The notes under the pieces are model-generated. The model made no database searches. It was not told the DNA's origin and saw only the letters and a list, made by a program, of their open reading frames with translations. From contig NC_065406.1 of the NCBI RefSeq assembly GCF_024362695.1, forward strand, positions 7,316,001 through 7,380,000: DNA of 64,000 nucleotides. The letters are read 5' to 3'. The stretch comes from Pectinophora gossypiella. Taxonomy: Eukaryota > Arthropoda > Insecta > Lepidoptera > Gelechiidae. Both the position numbers and the translations under genes were made by a program. Of the stretch, positions 14,201-21,449 are shown in pieces; positions within the stretch are counted from its first letter, which is position 1, and each line of letters opens with the position of its first letter.

Positions 14201-17200
14201 ATCATAGTAATATTATTTATTTAGATTTGAATAAGTTTATTCGAAATTGTATAATAACGACAGATAGAATATATCTATCTAAGTACTTTAAAAAAATTAT
14301 ATGTTCAGTACTAGTTTTTTATATTACAGACACTTCTGCCAGACCAGGCAGTAAACTTATTGACTGTACTGTCTTTTACAGTACAAAACTTTTTATTGAC
14401 GGTAGTCAGCCATGTACCACGAATGGTACTTCATCTTTAAACTAGACAATAAGACAAAAGAGAAGCTTGGAATATTAAAACTAGTTCACCAAAATATTCA
14501 AGGCTTCTCTGGCAAAGAATTAGACGTAGAATTATTTTTAGAGACATTTTTTATTGACATTTTATGTATTACAGAGCATTGGTTGAAGGATTATGAATTG
14601 TTATTCGGTTTTAAAAATTATCATTTCGCTAGCGCTTTCTGTCGAAAGATCAAATTACGTGGTGGCTCCCTTATTTTTATCAGAAATAGTTTAAAATATA
14701 AAGAACGCAAAGATATTACTGGACTTTCGATAGAGGGCACTATGGAGATTTCATGTATAGAAACAGAGAAACATATTGTTGTAGCCGTATACAGACCCCC
14801 ATACAGTGTTAACTTCACAGTTTTTGAATCAGTGATGGAAAATGTACTGAAGGTCATATCTAAAAGTAATAAAGCCATTATAGTGTGTGGAGATTTTAAC
14901 GTTGATTTATATGAAGTAGATTCAATTACAACTAGATTTCTAAGTTTGTTTACATCTTTTAACCTTGTTAATATATTTATGGAGCCAACTAGAATTACAG
15001 AAACAACTGCCTCATGTTTAGATAACGTTTTTTGCAATTGTGACTTTCAAGACAACAGTATCCTTAACTGTTTTAAGTCAGATCACAGTGGGCAGCTGGT
15101 CAGTTTTCCAGTACTTAAAAATGTTCAGAAAATTAAATTTCGTACACGACCCATCACTGATACTCGGATAGAGAAATATCGAAATAGTCTTATAAGTAAC
15201 TTACCTTGTCCAAACTTTGATACAGACAATCCTGACGATTTTTACAGGGATTTCTTTACTATTATCCATAAAGAATTTGAAAATAATTTTCCTCAAAAGG
15301 TAGTTACCAACAGTCAATCATTCAAGTTCAGTGACTGGGCTACCGTAGGCATTCGCAAAAGTAGAAATACTCTTTATTCTTTATATGAGGAAAAAACGTA
15401 TACACACACTGATAGTTTTAAAAGCTACGTCAAAAATTATTCTAAAATATTTCGAAAAGTGTGTTATACAGCCAAACAGATGCATATTAGTAGTAAAATA
15501 AAGACCGCGGATAATAAAATAAAGGCAGTTTGGCAAGTAATAAATAGCGAAACAAAGGCTTCGAAACCGCGTGAATTAGAATATAATATAGAATCGAGCA
15601 CTGGGTTAGTTAAACAAGATAAAGATGTAGCTGAAGTTTTTGATAAATTCTTTACGAACATCCCTGTAAAAACTACAGAATCTCTCAGGTCCTCTCCTGT
15701 TCAAGCTGATATATTGTTGAAAAGTAATGTTACTGCTTGCACTGAATTATTTGATTTTAAACGCGTTGATCCGAGTAGTATTGTTAAAGTATTCAAACAG
15801 CTGAAACTTAAAACCTCGAAAGATTTATGGGGATTGTCTGTAAAATTGATGAGCTCTGTTATTGATATCTTAGCACCATATCTAGCTTACATTTTTAATA
15901 TGAGTGTTGAAAATAGCACTTTTCCAAATTTAATGAAAATCAGTAAAGTTATACCTCTTTTTAAATCGGGCACAAAATCAGACCCCACGAATTATAGACC
16001 GGTTTCTATTCTACCAGTACTTAGTAAAATTTTCGAGAAAATTATTCTCGACCAACTGCTATGTCATTTTAATTTAAATAACTTACTTCACAGCCAGCAG
16101 TTTGGTTTTACTAAGGGTCGGTCTACAACAGACGCGAGTGTCACATTTGTTCGACACATTTTCGATGCTTGGGAGAAGTCGCAGAATGCCGTAGGAGTAT
16201 TCTGTGACTTGTCTAAGGCATTCGACTGCGTGGATCACGAGACCTTGCTTTTGAAATTGAGGCACTATGGATTAAATAATGGAGCTCTCAGTTTGTTAAA
16301 TTCATATCTAGGTGATAGGATACAAAAGGTACAAATCAATAGTACGACTTCTTCGGGCTCTCATGTTCAAATGGGAGTTCCTCAAGGATCCATTTTGGGG
16401 CCGTTCCTTTTTTTAGTGTACATAAATGATTTACCTTATGTAGTACAGAACCAAGCTGACATTGTACTGTTCGCGGATGATACTTCTCTTATATTTAAAA
16501 TCGATAGAAAGTTAGAGGAACTTGACGAAGCAAACAGCGCTGTGTCGCAGGTTCTAAGCTGGTTTACAGTAAATAACCTAGTTCTAAATGCTAAGAAAAC
16601 GAAGTGTATTAAATTTGTTCTACCAAACGTAAAGAAAGTAAATAATAACATTAAAATTAACGACGAGAAACTAGATTTTGTTGAACACACCGTTTTCTTA
16701 GGAATTACTGTAGATTCAAAACTTCAATGGGGCCCACATATTGTATCACTAGCGGGCAAGCTAAGTTCAGCAGCATATGCCGTCAGAAGAATCCGACAAC
16801 TCACAGATGTACCCACTGCTAGACTTGTCTACTTCAGCTACTTCCACAGCATAATGTCTTACGGTATTTTATTGTGGGGTCGAGCCGCTGATGTAGAAAC
16901 TATTTTCATTATTCAAAAAAGGGCAGTTCGCGCTATTTATAATCTGCGTTGTCGGGACTCTTTAAGGGAGCTGTTTAAAGAAATAAATATACTGACGGTC
17001 GCAAGTCAATATATTTATGAAAACATTATGTATGTGCGTAAAAATGTATCTCTCCTTCCGAGAAACTGTGAAAGGCATACTTACAATACAAGGAATAAAA
17101 ATAAAATTGTTGTTCAAAATTCTAGATTAAGTAAATTAAATTCATCTTTTTTGGGGTTATGTATACGTTTTTACAATAAAATACCAGATAATATTTTAAA

Positions 17201-20200
17201 TTTGTCAGAGAACAAATTTAAAGCTCACGTGAAGCTTACTTTATGTAAAAAAGCCTATTATAAGATTAATGATTACCTAAATGATAAAAATGTCTGGTAT
17301 TGAATGTGTTCCTCTAGTTATTAAATAACTTGTAATGTACCCTCATTGATTTAAAAGATGTGTTGCTGTTGCAGTTTCTTGTCATTTCTTCTCCTCAGCC
17401 ATAACACCTTGCGAAATGACGTAAATTCAAAAATGTTACATTGACCTTCAACAAGTTTATCCATGATAATTACGTTGAATAAATGATTCTGATTCTGATT
17501 CTGATACTAATAATAGGTAAGTCTCGGAATTGTATGAATAAAACAATATTTTCGCTTCTTCTTCTATCGTGTGGATTATGAGGTGAATTAGCAACCCCAT
17601 CAACCCTGGTGTCAGGGTTATTACTGAGCCGCCATAGGCCCCTGACATGACTCATGTAATGACTACGTACTTACATCAGTAAGTAATAACCGGGACCAAC
17701 GGCTTAACGTGCCTTCCAAACTAGGGATCAAAAAGTGATTTTTGTGATTTGTCCCCACCGGGATACGAACCCTGGACCTCCAGATCGTGAGCACAACGCT
17801 CAACCACTGGACTACGGAGGCTGTTAATATTTTCGCTGATTAACCGTAAATCTAACATCGTAACTTTAATGTCTTCTTTTATGGATAAAAATTTAGATTA
17901 GAATCTAGACTTCTCTTTTCGCACGTCTAGTCGTTAACTTTTTTGATTCTTAACCTTTATATTTCATGTTGTGACTCATATTCGTTCTTAGAGATTCAAA
18001 CTAAGTAGGTACAACAAGAGCTGTGAGGCACTAAAAAAGAAAGTTATTCAATTTCCTAAACAGCATGACTCGAAAAATATGCAACATTCAACCTGCGCGA
18101 TACTTTGTTTATACATAGACGAGCAAGTTCAAAGTCACTGCCACCATAAACATATTAATATTGGTTTCGCGTCGAAATTAAATTGCATTCAAAACCGCCA
18201 ATAGTCATGAAAGTCGATGGTAGAATGTTCCGCGGCAATAATCTATTGAAGATGTATGCGATCACTTTTACTGTTATCCAATTTGGAGCGAGTCGAGGTT
18301 GGTTTCCGCTTTTACACGGTTTGTGGCTCTCGAGACACATTGTTATTAGCCGAGAGCGTGTCATTGGAATGCCTGAACCGCGAAGTGAGGACGTGTGGCA
18401 GACTGACACACTTCTACTTGACCTTACGAGCCACATGCGTCCACACTAGGTACACCTAATTCCACGAAAACGTTCCAATCTACTGCAAAGTACGAGTAGC
18501 AGAAAAAAGAAATAAATGATCGACTTTTCAAGTAAGCTATCATCTTCATTTTTACGATCCTATTTATGACTACCCGGTAATCTTTCTGCCGAGTGTAATT
18601 GCATCGTAACTGCATGGAGATCTTATTTTCATGGAAAGTTGCGCCTGTAGCAGTAGTTATCGTAATCAATAAGACTTTAGGATCATAGGTGGTTTTTATT
18701 TGATTTCTTTGACATTTTCGCATTCTGTTTTAGATAGTGGTGGCTTCGACATTAACATTATCACAGTCATTGAACGATTCGTAGTAAGTATATCAAAGAA
18801 TTATAAAGGATGTGTCTGCACATCTAACAGCTGGTATTTTTATAGTGAATAAAAGCTTGTAAAAACCAGACCACATCTATAAAATTGTACTTGCACACTT
18901 TAAAACTTTAATTACGAAAGATTAAATAAAACTCGATGTATCTGATTAATTATTTTGTTTGGGATGCCGATTTTGTGACATAATCGTGTATCAAGTGATA
19001 ATGCCTTTTGTATTATAACTATTTGTAATTTTAATATATTCCTCTGATACTGTTTTATCCGTCTGATATTGCAAAACGCAGACTGTGTAAATAATTGATG
19101 TTACTAGAAACGTTGTGGTAGTAAGTGACGATTTGATCCAGCCATTTAGCAGTAAGTGTTAGGGCTGCTGTTACAGCACCAGTACAAGTGACAATTTCAG
19201 TCTTCCTCTAAATTAATGGATCTTCACGTCAATCCGATCTGTTATCTGAGACATTTGGGTTAGGAACGTCGTCGTGACCACAGATACGACATGTTGATTT
19301 TTATTTATTTCGTGATCAGTCAAAGAATGACGAATCATGGCTTTGATTAGACGTGATTCGATGTCCGAGAACAAATTCGATTTTGTAGGTCAGATCAGAA
19401 AGGTTATGTGTAGATCTATTTTATCTTTGTTACATCTATAACTGCATTTCACCCCTGAGCTATTATAATTCCCGATTTGGTCTTTTGATATTTATTAATT
19501 TATATGATCTATTACTGTTGTTATATATTATCACGAATGTAGTGTATTTTTATTAATGTTTTTGAAGAAGAAAATGTGGTTCCCCCTTAAAAAAAATGGT
19601 TATTCTTCAAATCAATATCTTGGACTATTTTCAAGTAATATACACAATTAATAATCATTATTATTACATACAGCAGTGGACCAGCGTGGTGGAGTATGCT
19701 CCATACCACTTACGGTTGATCGAGAGGAGGCTTGTGCTCAGCATTGGGACGTACATTGGCTGTTTATGTTATGTAATTCAAGCTATATCCGCCCAAAATT
19801 AAAAATATTCGTGGTTCTCCTCACTTTTCGAGCCGCACGTGAGTATAGATGCTCTACAGGCTATGCAAATAACTAGGAAATCAGGAGTAATCAGATATTG
19901 GGGGTGTTTATTACCTACACTTTATAAAATATGGAAGCTATGAAAGTATAAAATTTATATTTAAAGTATAAAAAGAAAATCTCAATAATGGTTTAAATTT
20001 TTATAGGTTTCCTTAAAACAAACGAATTAAAGCTAGGCACGTTAAGCCGTTGGTCCCGGTTACTACTTACTGATGTAAGTAAGTAGTCGTCAATAGTAAC
20101 CCTGCCACCAGGGTTGATTAGGTTGGTACTCCACCTCACAACCCACACGATAGAAGAGGACGAATTAAAGCTGTCGGTACTTGTCAATCCCTGTTTCGCG

Positions 20201-21435
20201 GGTTGTATTTTAATACAAGAGTGCTATCCATAGCAACTTAAGGCAAATAAGCGCCCCAATATTCAATCACTGGTAGTCATTTAAGTTATGAGCTCACCTG
20301 AAAGCAGCGGCCTGGCAGTCAGGCTCTTCTCGACACCAGCCCTGACACTCGTACAGTGACAGGTTCCGCACTGTGTAGTACGCTGTGCCAGAGAAGTCCA
20401 CATCCGTCAATTTCTCGAACGCGATCCGGCCTGAAACATAATAGTCACTCAGTTAAAAGTTCAATTACCTATAATCACTAGAACGGCAAGCCTTTTATGA
20501 AGACGCTTCAAGTTGCTGTTTAAATTTCCTAGAACAATGACAAAGAGAAAAATATAATGTTCAGTTTCTTAATTCATTTCCAGTAAAAATAATGAAATAA
20601 GACCTTATCTATATAGACACGTGTATTATTTCATTAAAATTAATGTAACAGCCTCCGTGGTCTAGTGATCAGAGTATTAGGCTCACGATCTGGAGGTCCG
20701 GGTTCAATTACCGATGGGGACATTGTCGAAATCACTTTGTAAGAATGTCCTTTGGATTGTCATTTGTTTGCTAAGGACTTTGCTGGCTTGAATCCCCTGA
20801 TTGTCTGAAAAAGTAAGATAATACCGTGCTTCGGAGAGCACGTTAAGCTATTGATCCCGGCCGTAAAAACACCGCTACCAACCGGCAGTGAAGCAACGTG
20901 GTGGAGTATGTACTACTATCTACATACCTCATCCGATTGATTGAGTGGGGGCCTGTGCCTAGCAGTGGGAAATATATAGGCTGTTTATATTTTTAATATT
21001 AATTCACTGTTTATCTCCAGAACGAGTTTAATCGTCCTTGTGACTGGCTATTCATAATATCCAATCTATTCAAACACACTTTCTAATTTAAAAGTAATAT
21101 TTAATCCTTACAATTATTTGCTGTTTCACTTTGCCGTCTTTTGTATACGTTTCTCTTCCTCCATAGCTTTTATTTACTACGAACTACGTACAATAAAACC
21201 TGATACGAATATCTACCTATAGTTTATGATAGCTTGCCACGCTATCAAGGAAGTCATATCCTTAAAGCTGTGATGACAAAATAATGATATTTAAGTAATA
21301 GTAAAATAGTACTTCATATATTTCTTTAAAGAAAATTATGGAATAAAAGGAAAGAGTTAAAAACTTACCAAAGGCAACTGATATGTGCAGTAGTAGTAGC
21401 GCTATCCGCGCCAAGCGCAGCGCTTCGCCCCTCAT
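2577..21435 (-). CDS. Secreted PAN/Apple-domain protein, probable ZP-family cuticle/apical-matrix protein (partial gene, 7 coding exons)
   Basis: Seven exons on the minus strand join in phase to give about 314 residues and then continue past the left edge. The chain starts MRGEALRLARIALLLLHIS, a clear signal peptide. Three cysteine-bearing PAN modules follow: roughly residues 24-115, 116-200 (CLRPWAFERVPGKALRGL onward) and 206-313 (CKGQRVF to YFENFCE). The end of each of the last two modules has the typical DYFENLC or KYFENFC pattern. In insects this architecture belongs to extracellular proteins such as nompA, neo, nyo and trynity, which usually carry a C-terminal ZP domain and organise apical matrix or cuticle. 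No ZP domain is visible here; I infer it lies left of the window. Introns are long (over 9 kb between exons 4 and 5 and nearly 10 kb upstream of the ATG exon) and full of transposons. The exact family member cannot be decided from this part. Confidence 0.85.
2803..4287. other. Intron between PAN exons 8 and 9
   Basis: No coding or mobile element was recognised. A short TAT/ATT-rich simple repeat lies at about 3390-3420. Confidence 0.5.
4288..4416 (-). CDS. PAN-protein coding exon 8 (end of PAN 2, start of PAN 3)
   Basis: The exon is 129 bp, exactly 43 codons, phase 0 at both ends, between a cgtgcag acceptor and a GTATGTT donor. It begins NLCLKASQACKGQRVF and ends YYTDKELQ. The NLC completes the DYFE-NLC end motif started in exon 7. 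CKGQRVF opens the third PAN module. Confidence 0.9.
5342..5470 (-). CDS. PAN-protein coding exon 7 (PAN module 2)
   Basis: The exon is 129 bp, 43 codons, phase 0 at both ends, with a tttgtacag acceptor and GTAAAA donor. It encodes KRFPCRSAEYEYGSMRCALS, then SDSDRRTAQHFVQL and a DYFE end. The CRSAEY...C.LSD.DRR pattern is characteristic of PAN modules in insect ZP/PAN proteins. The tail of a truncated LINE ends only 34 nt upstream of this acceptor. Confidence 0.9.
5505..5854 (-). mobile_element. 5'-truncated CR1/Zenon-like LINE, same family as the intact copy at 14-17.5 kb
   Basis: The reverse complement matches the last codons and 3' UTR of the LINE at 17150-17507. Shared landmarks are the TTTTTTGGGGTTATGTATACG stretch, the GTTCCTCT...TTAAATAACTTGTAATG block, and the ATCCATGATAATTACGTTGAA end with a short GATTCT tail. 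Homology stops at about 5854, so this is a roughly 350-bp 5'-truncated retroposed copy. Small substitutions and indels separate the two copies. Confidence 0.9.
5941..6152. mobile_element. Palindromic MITE, PIF/Harbinger type (TTA target duplication)
   Basis: TTA at 5938-5940 is repeated at 6153-6155. The ends are inverted repeats of about 60 bp. The left arm reads GGGTGAATCTCAAAAT, then TCAAGTTTGGTGGCG and TTTTTTCGTGAAAAATTGGG. The right arm is its near-exact reverse complement. Most of the element would fold into one hairpin. It carries no coding capacity. The 3-bp TTA duplication is the PIF/Harbinger signature. Confidence 0.85.
6621..8331. repeat. Lepidopteran dispersed repeat with about 134-bp tandem modules and an ACAG microsatellite
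   Basis: The left end, ACTAGCTTTTGCCCGCGACT then TCGTCCGCGTGG, and the right end, TTATTATAAGTATAGAT, resemble the ends of an abundant repeat class in moth and butterfly genomes, from memory and unchecked. The interior is a degenerate tandem array: CCCGCTAATTCCCGTTCCCG modules start near 7504, 7638, 7772 and 7906, about 134 bp apart, with older variants from 7041. Each module ends in ATTTTTCATACAAAAGGATT. A phrase AAGTTTCATTAAAATCCGTC near 8124 precedes (ACAG)n at about 8170-8209. It may be a Helitron-like (Lep1-type) non-autonomous element; the class is uncertain. Confidence 0.75.
8170..8209. repeat. (ACAG)n microsatellite
   Basis: About ten perfect tetranucleotide units lie within the 3' part of the dispersed repeat. 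Confidence 0.95.
8380..8539. mobile_element. 160-bp palindromic MITE, PIF/Harbinger type
   Basis: TTA at 8377-8379 is repeated at 8540-8542. The left end GGCCGGGTTTCCACTGACGC matches the reverse complement of the right end, GGCTGCGTTTCCATTGACGC. The inner part is also near-palindromic, with GAGCGGAGAAGAGCGGAGAT against TCTCCGCTCCTCTCCGC. Its end motif resembles the smaller MITE at 57049-57193. Confidence 0.9.
9170..9337 (-). CDS. PAN-protein coding exon 6 (PAN 1/PAN 2 junction)
   Basis: The exon is 168 bp, 56 codons, phase 0 at both ends, after an atcctag acceptor and before a GTGTGTG donor. It starts RSVNTYYMVKLQVRTESVC and continues through RPWAFERVPGKALRGLDNT to ACLAACLNE. The first part closes PAN module 1 and CLRPW opens PAN module 2. 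Confidence 0.9.
9367..9715 (+). mobile_element. tRNA-derived SINE (full-length head and body)
   Basis: The head has an A-box-like TCGTCTAGTGGTTAGAGCG and a B-box GGTTCAATTCC, so it derives from a tRNA gene. The body has the CCGTGCTTCGGAAGGCACGT block and ends with CAACACTGGGAGTATATAAGC, also seen in the copies at 17.6, 20.6, 53.3 and 59.7 kb. It is not a functional tRNA: the anticodon arm is not preserved. Confidence 0.85.
10508..10598 (-). CDS. PAN-protein coding exon 5 (PAN module 1, C-terminal half)
   Basis: The exon is 91 bp, entered in phase 2 after a tgttgcag acceptor and leaving in phase 0 at GTAACAC. Joined to exon 4 it reads AAFSFVLNPLTPVQETRCLL and then QNDTQANNPMATPQ. Frame continuity on both sides supports it. 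The long open frame on the opposite strand here is a shadow. Confidence 0.85.
11247..11562 (-). mobile_element. 5'-truncated Jockey-clade LINE 3' end with 11-bp target duplication
   Basis: GAACGGTAACA at 11236-11246 is repeated exactly at 11563-11573. The insert matches the 3' part of the Jockey copy at 28084-28722 over nearly its whole length, in the same minus orientation, with a short T run at the A-tail end. It contains only the last codons and 3' UTR. Confidence 0.88.
11648..11801. mobile_element. Mariner-type MITE (TA-flanked)
   Basis: The inverted ends are CGGTCACGAGCATTAATATG and the reverse complement CAGTCATGAGCAATATAATG, each next to TA. The interior contains ACCATGTCACATTAACTTTT and GACAGAGTCCTAAAGTGGGT, shared with copies at 38.9-39.1 kb and 40.9-41.0 kb. 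Confidence 0.85.
12578..12874 (-). mobile_element. SINE with tRNA-like head and 5S-rRNA-like block, 19-bp target duplication
   Basis: CTTTGAAATGCTATCCATC at 12559-12577 is repeated exactly at 12875-12893, marking a retroposed insertion. On the minus strand the head reads GAGCTCGGTGGCGCAGCGGT, a tRNA A-box-like start. It is followed by GGCCGGTCATAGGATGGGTG, which resembles the internal promoter end of 5S rRNA. The body has the CCGTGCTTCGGAAGGCCCGT block common to other SINEs here and ends in a GATGAT run. Confidence 0.85.
13300..14411. other. Unassigned DNA upstream of the LINE reverse-transcriptase ORF
   Basis: Plus-strand open frames occur at 13423-13842 (139 codons) and 14059-14445 (128 codons). 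Neither shows a recognised domain. The second overlaps the start of the LINE ORF by 34 nt in another frame, an arrangement seen between ORF1 and ORF2 of some LINEs, so it may be an ORF1 remnant. The LINE's true 5' end could lie anywhere in this stretch. Confidence 0.3.
14059..17507 (+). mobile_element. CR1/Zenon-like non-LTR retrotransposon with intact ORF2
   Basis: The element has an intact endonuclease/reverse-transcriptase ORF and a 200-bp 3' UTR. It ends in tandem GATTCT units at about 17484-17507 with no poly(A), as in CR1-clade elements. No target duplication was found, which is also usual for CR1. The 5' boundary is unresolved; 14059 is the start of an open frame that may be ORF1-derived. 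Confidence 0.75.
14412..17303 (+). CDS. LINE ORF2: AP-like endonuclease plus reverse transcriptase (963 aa)
   Basis: The protein nicks target DNA and reverse-transcribes its own RNA (target-primed reverse transcription). Residues about 22-237 form an exonuclease-endonuclease-phosphatase fold, with HQNIQG (Asn28), TEHW (Glu55), YRPP (127-130), GDFN (160-163), LDN (203-205) and SDH (223-225). Reverse transcriptase covers about 505-755: NYRPVSILPVLSKIFEKI, CDLSKAFD with Asp599, MGVPQGSILGP (654-664) and the catalytic FADD at 687-690. The thumb has FLGITVDSKLQW near 762-773. All catalytic residues I can check are present and no stop interrupts the frame. The start shown is the first Met, 21 residues before the endonuclease. 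CR1/Zenon assignment rests on the 3' microsatellite tail and overall pattern; a related clade is possible. Confidence 0.93.
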   Translation: MYHEWYFIFKLDNKTKEKLGILKLVHQNIQGFSGKELDVELFLETFFIDILCITEHWLKDYELLFGFKNYHFASAFCRKIKLRGGSLIFIRNSLKYKERKDITGLSIEGTMEISCIETEKHIVVAVYRPPYSVNFTVFESVMENVLKVISKSNKAIIVCGDFNVDLYEVDSITTRFLSLFTSFNLVNIFMEPTRITETTASCLDNVFCNCDFQDNSILNCFKSDHSGQLVSFPVLKNVQKIKFRTRPITDTRIEKYRNSLISNLPCPNFDTDNPDDFYRDFFTIIHKEFENNFPQKVVTNSQSFKFSDWATVGIRKSRNTLYSLYEEKTYTHTDSFKSYVKNYSKIFRKVCYTAKQMHISSKIKTADNKIKAVWQVINSETKASKPRELEYNIESSTGLVKQDKDVAEVFDKFFTNIPVKTTESLRSSPVQADILLKSNVTACTELFDFKRVDPSSIVKVFKQLKLKTSKDLWGLSVKLMSSVIDILAPYLAYIFNMSVENSTFPNLMKISKVIPLFKSGTKSDPTNYRPVSILPVLSKIFEKIILDQLLCHFNLNNLLHSQQFGFTKGRSTTDASVTFVRHIFDAWEKSQNAVGVFCDLSKAFDCVDHETLLLKLRHYGLNNGALSLLNSYLGDRIQKVQINSTTSSGSHVQMGVPQGSILGPFLFLVYINDLPYVVQNQADIVLFADDTSLIFKIDRKLEELDEANSAVSQVLSWFTVNNLVLNAKKTKCIKFVLPNVKKVNNNIKINDEKLDFVEHTVFLGITVDSKLQWGPHIVSLAGKLSSAAYAVRRIRQLTDVPTARLVYFSYFHSIMSYGILLWGRAADVETIFIIQKRAVRAIYNLRCRDSLRELFKEINILTVASQYIYENIMYVRKNVSLLPRNCERHTYNTRNKNKIVVQNSRLSKLNSSFLGLCIRFYNKIPDNILNLSENKFKAHVKLTLCKKAYYKINDYLNDKNVWY
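17557..17825 (-). mobile_element. tRNA-derived SINE with 12-bp target duplication
   Basis: AATATTTTCGCT at 17545-17556 is repeated exactly at 17826-17837. On the minus strand the head includes GTAGTCCAGTGGTTGAGCG and a GGTTCG B-box-like stretch (GTCCAGGGTTCGTATCCCGG). The 3' part carries the GGTTGATGGGGTTGCTAATT region and ends near CACACGATAGAAG. It sits 50 bp downstream of the LINE 3' end. Confidence 0.9.
18140..18460. other. Segment open on both strands, no recognised protein
   Basis: Open frames of 88 and 93 codons overlap on opposite strands (18183-18449 plus, 18155-18436 minus). Neither shows a domain or splice-linked neighbour. They are probably chance open frames inside the PAN-gene intron. 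Confidence 0.3.
19672..19776 (+). mobile_element. SINE 3' fragment
   Basis: It contains CAGCGTGGTGGAGTATGCTC, a GATCGAGAGGAGGCTTGTGC block and GCATTGGGACGTACATTGGC, matching the 3' body of the tRNA-derived SINE family at 20649-20990. The tRNA head is missing. Confidence 0.75.
20035..20159 (+). mobile_element. 5'-truncated SINE with 13-bp target duplication
   Basis: ACGAATTAAAGCT at 20022-20034 is repeated exactly at 20160-20172. The insert begins inside the SINE body (GGCACGTTAAGCCGTTGGTC) and runs to CACACGATAGAAG, the same 3' end as the minus-strand copies at 17.6 and 59.7 kb. It lies 138 bp downstream of the donor of PAN exon 4. Confidence 0.9.
20298..20430 (-). CDS. PAN-protein coding exon 4 (start of PAN module 1)
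   Basis: The exon is 133 bp with a gtttcag acceptor and GTGAGC donor, entered in phase 1 and leaving in phase 2. It reads RIAFEKLTDVDFSGTAYYTV, then RNLSLYECQGWCREEPDCQA. The two cysteine pairs and the aromatic CxxWC pattern fit the opening of an Apple/PAN module directly after a signal peptide. Confidence 0.88.
20649..20990 (+). mobile_element. tRNA-derived SINE, full length
   Basis: The head GCCTCCGTGGTCTAGTGATC and the B-box GGTTCAATTACC derive from a tRNA. The body has ACCGTGCTTCGGAGAGCACG and GCAACGTGGTGGAGTATGTA, and it ends with CTAGCAGTGGGAAATATATA. It lies in the intron just upstream of PAN exon 4. Confidence 0.85.
21369..21435 (-). CDS. PAN-protein first coding exon: initiator Met and signal peptide
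   Basis: The ATG at 21433-21435 opens 22 codons plus one base before a GTAAG donor. The encoded segment is basic then strongly hydrophobic (ALRLARIALLLLHISVAFG), a typical secretion signal. The exon probably starts at 21449, after a tgtctgcag acceptor, so 14 nt of leader precede the ATG. An upstream in-frame ATG at 21460-21462 would lie inside the predicted intron, so I prefer the one given. Confidence 0.82.
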
Positions 21436-21449
21436 ACCGACGGAGCCAC

